Positions 56,532 to 64,000 of a stretch of 64,000 nt of DNA are shown here, piece after piece. The DNA is from Silene conica (taxonomy: Eukaryota > Streptophyta > Magnoliopsida > Caryophyllales > Caryophyllaceae). The DNA lies in NCBI GenBank assembly GCA_029255685.2, contig CM055315.2, positions 30,819,501 through 30,883,500 on the forward strand, in the 5' to 3' direction. The notes below the pieces were generated by a model. That model was given only the letters and a program-made list of their open reading frames with translations, searched no databases and was not told the origin of the DNA. The position numbers were made by a program, and so were the translations under genes. Positions within the stretch are counted from its first letter, which is position 1. Each line of letters starts with the position of its first letter.

Positions 56532-57415
56532 ATGACTACTATTTATGACCACATACAACCTAAGGTGCAAGATTTACCGAAGGGGTTCACCTTGCCTACT
56601 CCTACCACTGGTTCTTTTGAGCTCCACCCGAACTACATCATTCTGGTGGAGCGGAATCAATTTTCTGGTCTACCCGGCGAGGATCCGTTGAGGCATGTTG
56701 AGACATTCACGGATTACTGTTGTTCCATACATATACCTGTCGGGGAGACTCAGGATGAGGTGAAGGCAATGATGTTCCTTTATTCATTGAAGGATGCCGC
56801 GAGAGATTGGTACCGTTACCTTGATAAGGTAGCTGAAAAGGTTACCGATTGGGCTTCCTTGGCATTGGCTTTCTATAAAAAGTACTTCCCTCTTGCGAAG
56901 GCCAATGACTTGAGAAGCCAAATCACTAACTTTCAACAAGGTCCGGATGAAGAATTTTGTGAAGCATGGGGTCGGTTCAAGAAATTGGTCCGTTCTATTC
57001 CTCACCATGGTTTTCCTCAATGGTACTTGTGAAACCAATTTTACAACGCTCTCTACGATGATTATAAGGTGATTCTTGATGCGGCCGCCAATGGTAGATT
57101 TCAAAATAATACCAACCATATGAAGGGTTGGAACACTATTGAAGACATGGCGGTGCATAGGGCCGAATTTGGGAGTTCACGTGGGAATTCGCGTAGGTTG
57201 AATGTAGAGATGGATAGGGTTTTAGCTCTTGAGACAACCGTTGAAGCCCGTTTTGAAAAGCTTGAGGCAGCCCAGCTGAAGCAAGAAAGTGCGAACCTAG
57301 TTACTACGGTTGACAACACGGTTGAGACTGCGGAGTTGAGAGGGCTTGTTTTTTGCTCTAATGAAACAAATGATGGAAATGGAAAAGGCTCAAGTGGGTT
57401 CTTTGAAGACTTTTG
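56532..57415 (+). CDS. Athila gag region (fossil)
   Basis: Starts MTTIYDHIQPKVQDLPKGF. The gag core shows PGEDPLRHVETF, WASLALAFYKKYFP, FCEAWGRFKKLVRSIPHHGF and NGRFQNNT, very like the gag of the element at 28249-36193. Broken. Confidence 0.8.
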
Positions 57416-57429
57416 AAGACCAATTAGCA

Positions 57430-58790
57430 ATCTTAGCTGCTAATCAGATTGCTAGCTCTCCGGTCGGTTGTGAGAGTTCCATAGAGACATTAAATGCTAT
57501 TAATCTCAGAAGTGGTCGTGCTTATGATGGACCAACTTCCAAGGTGGATTCTGCTGAAGATCGGGACGAAAAAACTGATCCCGTACACAGGTCGGGAGGT
57601 CGACCGACCTCTACATCAGGTCGACCAGCCGAGGTACCTGACGTGAGACCAGCTTCTGGAAATCAGAAAAATTCCGATAAAATCGCGTCTGGTCGACCGA
57701 CCGCTACACCAGGTCGACCGACCAGAGTACCTGAGCAGAATGCAATTTCTAATCCTGAATTGTTGGATCCTTCCTCATTCAAGACCTCACTGAGATTTTA
57801 CAGCTGAAGAAGCCGATGGTAGCTGATCCTACGGCTAGTGTTACCGTTCCGTATCCCGAACGATTGAAGAATTCAAAAGAGGATCGGAAATTTGGTAAGT
57901 TCTTGGAGATGGTGAAGAATCTTGAGGAAACCATCCCTTTCACTGACTTAATTACCCAGGTACCTTCTTATGCTAAATTTATGAAAGATATTTTAAGTCG
58001 TAAGAGGAAATTTCATGACGAAGGTGCTATTGCTTTTGTGGAGGAATGTTATGTTCTTTCACAAAATAATATAGCACCTAAGTTAAAAGACCCAGGTAGT
58101 TTTTCGATCCCATGTACTATAGGTAATCATGTTATAGGGAAAACCCTTTGTGATCTAGGGGCTAGTGTCAGTGTTATGCCTTATTCTGTTTGTGAAAGAC
58201 TTAACATAGGTAGACTTAAAGTCACCAATATTACCTTACAGATGGCTGATAGATCAACCCAAAGACCATTAGGGGTCTTAGAGGATGTCCCAGTTAGAGT
58301 GGGAAAGTTCTTTATTCCTGTTTATTTCGTTGTTTTAGACATTGCTGAGGATAGTCAGATACCTATTATTTTAGGTAGACCCTTTTTACTCACAGCTGGG
58401 GCTGTAATAGATGTCAAACACGGGATCATTACATTAGAGGTGGGAGATGACACTATCGAGTTTAGTCTTGCCCATAAGGCAACTACTTTTACTGATGATC
58501 CTTGTTGATCCATTGATATTATTGACAGGAATGTTATCCGTAACTGGAGGGAATCCTTGACCAAGGATCCCTTAGATGATTTGACAGTTTTGGATAAGTG
58601 TGCAGGTAATCCAGCTGAGAATGCTGAAAAGCTGGATGTTGTGGAAGCAGAGATAGAGGAATATGAGCTGACTGAGGAAGAGGATGAGAAGCTCATAAGC
58701 TTGGCTAATGCTAATCTGGTAAACATGTGCCATTCTATTAGTACTGATTTTGTTCAGGCCGTAGAGGTAAAGGTACCAGAGCGTAAGTGT
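57430..58790 (+). CDS. Athila linker and protease region (fossil)
   Basis: The linker carries in-frame GGTCGACCGACC boxes, read as repeated GRPT (57590-57725). Next come VKNLEETIPFTDLITQVPSY and KLKDPGSFSIPCTIG, then the aspartic protease area ASVSVMPYSVCERLNIG and IILGRPFLLTAGAV. Fossil part; the copia element follows directly. Confidence 0.8.
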
Positions 58791-60263
58791 TGAACCATAT
58801 ATTCGAATATATATATTAAGTATATATGTCTATGTTTTGATAATGACAAGTCTAGCTAGTATATATTATATACTCGTGCGTATAATCGTGTGCTAAGTGT
58901 ACAGAATATTAGTAACAAGATCTAATCAATCAAGTATAAAAGATTCAAGAGTGTTAGTCAATGAATTGACTAAGTCGAAGATTGATAGAAGATCACAAGC
59001 GCGCCTAAAGAACTAAAGTTATACTTATCAACTATAGCTTTAGTACGAGATTGATTCAAGTTATAGTTCGTAGCTATAACTCTATATTATGAAGAAATGA
59101 TCGTTATATATGTGATGGGTTGAAACGATTTTAGTTTCCAAAATCGTCATGGACAATTAATGTTTAATTGGTATTCTATTCTTAATATGGAATTATTAAT
59201 CTTAATAGGATTATATAAAATATCTTTTGGTTAAATAGGAATAAATAATTTTCTTATGAGATAATTATTTATTACTAAATAAACTAAGGATTTTTATATA
59301 ATCATAATTGTCAAATAATATAATCTATATATGGTTTGATACGACTTTGGGAAACGTGTATCATGATACGTTCCATAAGTCGTGTAGGATTTAAATTAAG
59401 TAAATACTATGTATTTATTTAATATGCTAAACAAACTAAGATTATATTGTGATAATATATTTTATTATCTTTGACATGGTTTAGGAAGTTGATTTAATAA
59501 GGATACTATTTGTTTATTATATAAAGATCTTTCCTAAATATGAATTAGGAAATTAACTCCTTATATAACACTTATAGTATATTATTAAATCTTTCCTAAA
59601 TATATTAAGATTAGATTTAAGGTAGTATTACTAAAAGACTAGTATTCGAGTTTTAGTAATATTCCTAAATCATCTAGGGTTTTAATTACCTAGATATATA
59701 TTATATATAAATAGACTACCTATGACACATTAATCTACACGACATACACATACATATTCACGAAAACCAAGAAAGAGAAACCGCCGATCATATTCTTCAA
59801 GGTTTGAGCTTTTTATTGTCATATCCGATTCAAGATTCAAGTGCTCAAGCATTGATCTTATTTATTCAAGATTGTGACATCAAGAAACATCGAAGACTTT
59901 ATCTTATTAACGTAAGATAGAACGAGTATTTAACGTACTCATTGTAAGGCAAATATTTAACGGTATTTGTCATAATTAGATATTTAACGGTATCTAGATA
60001 GAGTTGCGACTAACATCAAAGTTGCACGAGTAGGGTTGATAAAATTGTAATCCAGAGTTGGTACTAATTTTATTAATCGAGAATAGTGGACGTAGGTCTC
60101 AAAGTGTGAGACTGAACCACTTCAAAAATATTGTGTCTCTTCTTATTATTTGTTTTACTCGAAGATCATCATACAACCATACACACATCGAAGAAGATTT
60201 AAAAAGAAGGCATACTCAATTCAACCCCCCCTTCTTGAGTATATTATATCAATAGACTCTTCA
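58788..60263 (+). repeat. 5' LTR of the SIRE-type element
   Basis: 1,476 bp from TGTTGAACCATATATTCG to AATAGACTCTTCA, followed by ATTGGTATCAGAGC. Confidence 0.85.
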
Positions 60264-60302
60264 ATTGGTATCAGAGCCTCGTGCTCTTGATCGCCTAGCC
60301 GC

Positions 60303-62684
60303 GTGAGTTTTGATCCTTCTATTGATTCTATATTATATACTCCTTCAACAATGGATTTCAAGCATCTCAAGTGCCCTATCTTCGATGGCAAAAACTACAG
60401 TCTATGGAAGAATATGATGACTCATTACATCAAGGGATGTGATTGGGAATGTTGGAAGATTATCCAAACCGGACCAAAGAAGATCTTGGTCGCTGCCGCC
60501 AATGGAACAACTTATGAAAAGATGGAAAGCGATTATGTGGAAAGTGACTACAAAAGTGCAGAGAAAAATTCTAAGGCTATGAGCCTCCTGCAGAATGGTA
60601 TGATAATCTCAGAATTTGATAGATTCTCATCTTGTAGTTCCGTTAAGGAAATATGGGATAGTCTCGAACTTGCCTACGAAGGAACATCCGCAGTCAGGAA
60701 ACATCGCATAGATTTGCTTATTCAAAGATATGAACTTTTCAATATGGAAAAGAATGAATCTATTGATAGCATGTCTGCACGATTTTCTTGTATTATTAAT
60801 GAACTGCGGAACCTTGGTAGAAAGATCGATTCTGAGGATATCATTCGAAAGATTCTCAGGAGTCTCACCAAAAAGTGGCAACCAAAGTTCACAGCTATAG
60901 AAGAAGCAAGTGATCTATCTCAGATAACCTACCAAGAACTTATTGGATATCTGATGGCTCATGAGATCATGCTAAATAAAGATGATGACGATTCCAAAGG
61001 GAAAGGCGTCGCTTTACAAGCCTCCACAAGCGAAGTAAGCGAAGAAGAACTTGAGGATGAAACAGTTCTATTCGCAAGATGCTTTAAAAAGGCAGTGTTC
61101 AAGGGTAGATACAAAAACCCTAACAACAAAACGTTCGACAAAAAGAAAACTGACTCCAAACAAACATTCTTTAAAAAGGGATGTTTTAAGTGTGGTCAAC
61201 AAGATCATATGATCAAGGATTGTCCAAGCTGGGACAAAATCAAAGACAAGTCAAAAAGAGAAAAGACCAAAACGAAGTTCAAGAAAGTAATGCTTGCATC
61301 TTGCTGGGGAGAATTAGAATCTGAGGATGACGAGGACTCAGAAGAAGAAGAGGTAGCACACCTATGCCTAAGCAACGTCAGCCTAGATCTAATCTCAAAC
61401 GACAATAATGAAGATGATGCATCTAATATGTGTCTCCTTGGAGAATCCGACTCAGACGACGACGACGAAGAGGTAAATTTTCTTCAACTCAAAAGTCAAG
61501 TTAAAAATCTATCTAAGGCTATGTTAATTAAATATTTTGAGGAAACCCTAGACCAATGTCATGAACAAAGTCTTGAGTTAGATGAATTAAAGGAACAGAT
61601 CCTCGACATTGCTGAGGAAAATCAACTTCTGAAAGCCAAAGCTAAGAAACTGAAATCCAAAATAAGCATTGAAACAAATGCTAAATTGGAAACAATTATG
61701 TCTGAGAAAAAGGTTCTTGAGTCTAAAGTTACAGCTAATGAAGCTATACCCTCAAAACTGAAACTCAACATTAAAGAGCTTCAATCTAAAGTTATAGCTA
61801 ATGAAGCTATAACTTCAGATTTGAGAAAGGCTAATGAGCTTCTAAAGTCCAAATCTTCGATTATGGTCGAAGATGTGACTCATCTAGAAGAAGTTGAGAT
61901 CCTCGAAAGCAAGATTATGGATCTAGAATTCAATCTATCTAAAGTCAAGAAGGAACATGCCAAAATTGTGTCCGACTTCCATAAAGACATTCAAAACTTA
62001 AAAGAGTCCAATAACACTGACCATAGTGAATGTAAGAAAGAAATAGACTCCTTAAAAGACCTCCTTCTTCATGCTCGGAAAGTTCACGATAAATGGGAAG
62101 GAAGCACTAACGTTCTAAACTTCCTAACTGAACAATCCGACAACAACATGAAAATGGGATTAGGTCACGAGTGTTATGGAAGAAGGGATCACTCAAATTG
62201 TAAACAAAACCCAACAGACAGAGACTTTAGAAGAAGAAAATATGCCGACCTTCCTGAGTATTTGATATGTACTTATTGTGGCCATACTGGACACCTCCGA
62301 GAAAACTGTGTAAAACACGCACAAGATTTTAAAACCAAAGTTAAGTTTGTTAAATCTTTAGGAATTCCAAACGACACTATTTCTGTCTCTGATAGTGATG
62401 ATGACAAAATTGAGGAAAAAAATATCGACCACAGATGGTTCTATGACATGACATTTGATTACGAAGTAAAGAAAAATAGAACCAAACAAACTCCTCAACA
62501 AACAACACACAAAAATTGGTCACCAAGAGTTCAAACTAAGACGTACACAAAAACATCAAAACCCAACTACTACCAATATAGAAAGACCTATGTAAGACAA
62601 GTTTGGGTTAAAAAGGAAGATGTATTTGTGATTACTAACAACAAAGGACCCAAGTATGCTTGGGTACCTAAATCCTGTCTTTGA
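60303..62684 (+). CDS. SIRE-type gag region (fossil)
   Basis: About 793 residues. The copia gag core begins FDGKNYSLWKNMMTHYI. It is followed by a zinc knuckle CFKCGQQDHMIKDC (about 298), acidic patches, a long coiled coil (about 400-590) and a second knuckle CTYCGHTGHLRENC (about 659). This length and layout are characteristic of SIRE elements. Confidence 0.88.
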   Translation: MSFDPSIDSILYTPSTMDFKHLKCPIFDGKNYSLWKNMMTHYIKGCDWECWKIIQTGPKKILVAAANGTTYEKMESDYVESDYKSAEKNSKAMSLLQNGMIISEFDRFSSCSSVKEIWDSLELAYEGTSAVRKHRIDLLIQRYELFNMEKNESIDSMSARFSCIINELRNLGRKIDSEDIIRKILRSLTKKWQPKFTAIEEASDLSQITYQELIGYLMAHEIMLNKDDDDSKGKGVALQASTSEVSEEELEDETVLFARCFKKAVFKGRYKNPNNKTFDKKKTDSKQTFFKKGCFKCGQQDHMIKDCPSWDKIKDKSKREKTKTKFKKVMLASCWGELESEDDEDSEEEEVAHLCLSNVSLDLISNDNNEDDASNMCLLGESDSDDDDEEVNFLQLKSQVKNLSKAMLIKYFEETLDQCHEQSLELDELKEQILDIAEENQLLKAKAKKLKSKISIETNAKLETIMSEKKVLESKVTANEAIPSKLKLNIKELQSKVIANEAITSDLRKANELLKSKSSIMVEDVTHLEEVEILESKIMDLEFNLSKVKKEHAKIVSDFHKDIQNLKESNNTDHSECKKEIDSLKDLLLHARKVHDKWEGSTNVLNFLTEQSDNNMKMGLGHECYGRRDHSNCKQNPTDRDFRRRKYADLPEYLICTYCGHTGHLRENCVKHAQDFKTKVKFVKSLGIPNDTISVSDSDDDKIEEKNIDHRWFYDMTFDYEVKKNRTKQTPQQTTHKNWSPRVQTKTYTKTSKPNYYQYRKTYVRQVWVKKEDVFVITNNKGPKYAWVPKSCL

Positions 62685-62689
62685 AATTA

Positions 62690-64000
62690 TTCGTGCAGTT
62701 TGTCGCCAAGGAAAATAACCTATGGTATCTCGACAGTGGATGCTCAAGACATATGACAGGCGACGTAAATCTATTCCAAACCCTTAAACCCTTTGATGGA
62801 GGTAAAGTCACATTTGGTGATAACAAAAAGGGAAAGATCATCGGAATTGGTAAGATAGGTATTTCATCCTCTCATACTATAAATGATGTATACCTTGTAA
62901 GTGGTCTCAAACACAATCTTATCAGTATATCTCAATTATGTGACAAAGGAAATAAAGTGGTTTTTCATTCAGATATATGTCGTATAATCTTAGAAGGCAC
63001 CAGTAAAGTAATACTTGAAGGTCACAGGATGAAAAATGTTTATATGATTGATTTAAATGCTGTACCTACTGACTCTCTATCATGCATGAAAGTTACGTTA
63101 GATGATCCATGTCTATGGCACAAGAGATTTGGTCATATTAGCTCGCCTATTCTAAGTAAGCTGAAAAGATGGGACTTGGTCGAAGGTCTTCCGAAAATCA
63201 AATTTGATCAAGAAAAGATGTGTGACACATGTGCACGATGTAAACACGTCAGATCATCCTTTAAACCAAAAAGAGTGGTAAGCACGGAACAAGCTCTTGA
63301 ACTAGTACACATGGATTTATATGTGGCCTTATGAAGGTAAGAAGCAGAGGTGGTTCCAGGTACGTTTTCGTTCTAGTTGATGATTACTCTAGATTTGTTT
63401 GGCCAATCTTTCTCCATTCTAAAGACGAAACATTCGATGAATTTGTTAGTCTCATGAAACTTGTCCAAAACAAATATAAATCAAACCTAGTAACAATTCG
63501 TACTGACCATGGAACTGAGTTTGACAATCATGCTTTTATTGAGTTCTGTAAAACCAATGGTGTTGGACATAACTTCTCGGCCCCTAGAACCCCACAAAAA
63601 AATGGAGTCGTAGAACGAATGAACAGAACCCTAGAAGACATGGCTAGAACAATGCTTCTTTGTAGTGGCCTACCTAGAAACTTTTGGGCTGAGGCTATTA
63701 GTACAGCTTGCTATATTCATAACCGTGCTATGATTAGACCTATCTTTAAAAAGACACCTTATGAACTTCTTCGAGGTCGTAAACCAAACATATCTCATTT
63801 AAGATGCTTTGGTAGTAAATGCTTTGTTCACAACAATGGTAAAAACAGATTAAGCAAATTCGACCCTAGAAGTGATGAAGCAATCTTTATAGGATATTCA
63901 GATCATAGTAAAGCCTACAAAGTTTTTAACAAACGTACCTTATGCATAGAAGAAAGTATTCATGTTATCTTTGATGAAAATAATGTCTTCGATAAGCCAT
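62690..64000 (+). CDS. SIRE-type protease and integrase region (fossil), open at right edge
   Basis: Protease motif WYLDSGCSRHMTG, then GVAK-like GISSSHTINDVYLVSGLKHN. The pre-integrase zinc region is LWHKRFGHIS with CDTCARCKH. The integrase core has VDDYSRFVW, IRTDHGTEFDN and PQKNGVVERMNRTLEDMART, ending within the domain at the window edge. Confidence 0.88.

Larger units (their letters stand above)
55099..58787 (+). mobile_element. Athila-type Ty3/gypsy element, 5' part, interrupted by a copia element
   Basis: LTR 55099-56352 (TGATACGTGCC...GGGTGTCA), primer site 56358-56374 (tRNA-Asp type, one mismatch), gag about 56532-57415, linker and protease about 57430-58790. A SIRE-type element inserted right after the protease region. 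The remainder and second LTR would lie beyond the window. It looks broken, with several breaks in the coding part. Confidence 0.88.
58788..64000 (+). mobile_element. SIRE-type Ty1/copia element, continues past the right edge
   Basis: LTR 58788-60263, primer site TGGTATCAGAGC (60266-60277, initiator Met tRNA), a very long gag, then protease and integrase. A long gag with coiled coil and two zinc knuckles fits the SIRE/Maximus lineage. The expected target duplication GTAAG is at 58783-58787; its partner is off the window. The visible part looks nearly whole, with about one break. Confidence 0.88.

Overview
This window is plant nuclear DNA. It has spliced introns, plant LTR retrotransposons, and PsaF, a chloroplast protein encoded in the nucleus. 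The PsaF transit peptide begins [12 protein letters not shown], close to the spinach protein as I remember it. Together with the local repeat style this suggests Caryophyllales, perhaps Caryophyllaceae, but that placement is inference. Only two host genes are well supported. Most of the remaining sequence is transposable elements, often nested.

Layout: (1) 1-11.8 kb, minus strand: fifteen exons of a dihydroxyacetone kinase gene (DhaK domain plus the start of DhaL). Its introns hold a RTE-type LINE tail, Stowaway MITEs, a hAT-like MITE and a Helitron 3' end. The last exons are not in the window. (2) 12.0-19.2 kb, minus strand: a Tekay/Del-type Ty3 remnant with one 2.17 kb LTR. A 555 bp TRIM with LTRs that look identical sits inside its pol region. 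(3) 20.8-24.7 kb: three non-autonomous hAT elements, a SINE and a Helitron end. One hAT lies across the end of another, and the inner one carries a piece of mitochondrial nad4. (4) 28.2-36.2 kb, minus strand: a complete Athila-type element with paired 1,440 bp LTRs that carries gag and protease but no recognisable reverse transcriptase or integrase. It split a MITE.

(5) 37.1-37.8 kb, plus strand: psaF, intact and intronless. (6) 38.0-40.2 kb: a PIF/Harbinger-like element containing a Mutator-like element with a GRF zinc-finger ORF and a LINE tail. (7) 42.2-49.3 kb: a Tekay-type LTR piece carrying a foldback element, then two opposed Athila-like pieces. (8) 51.1-55.1 kb, plus strand: a Mutator-like element encoding a DDE transposase and an OTU-type cysteine protease, preceded by a roughly 600 bp array of CCATGG-centred palindromes. 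(9) 55.1-64.0 kb, plus strand: an Athila element interrupted by a SIRE-type Ty1/copia element that runs off the right edge.

Two observations stand out. One is the palindromic array placed just upstream of the transposase-protease element. The other is that several Athila-like elements carry short palindromic boxes (ACTCGATCGAGT or GGTCGACCGACC types) both in their LTRs and in the linker between gag and protease. Host and element genes do not form a shared pathway: the kinase acts in triose metabolism and PsaF in photosystem I.
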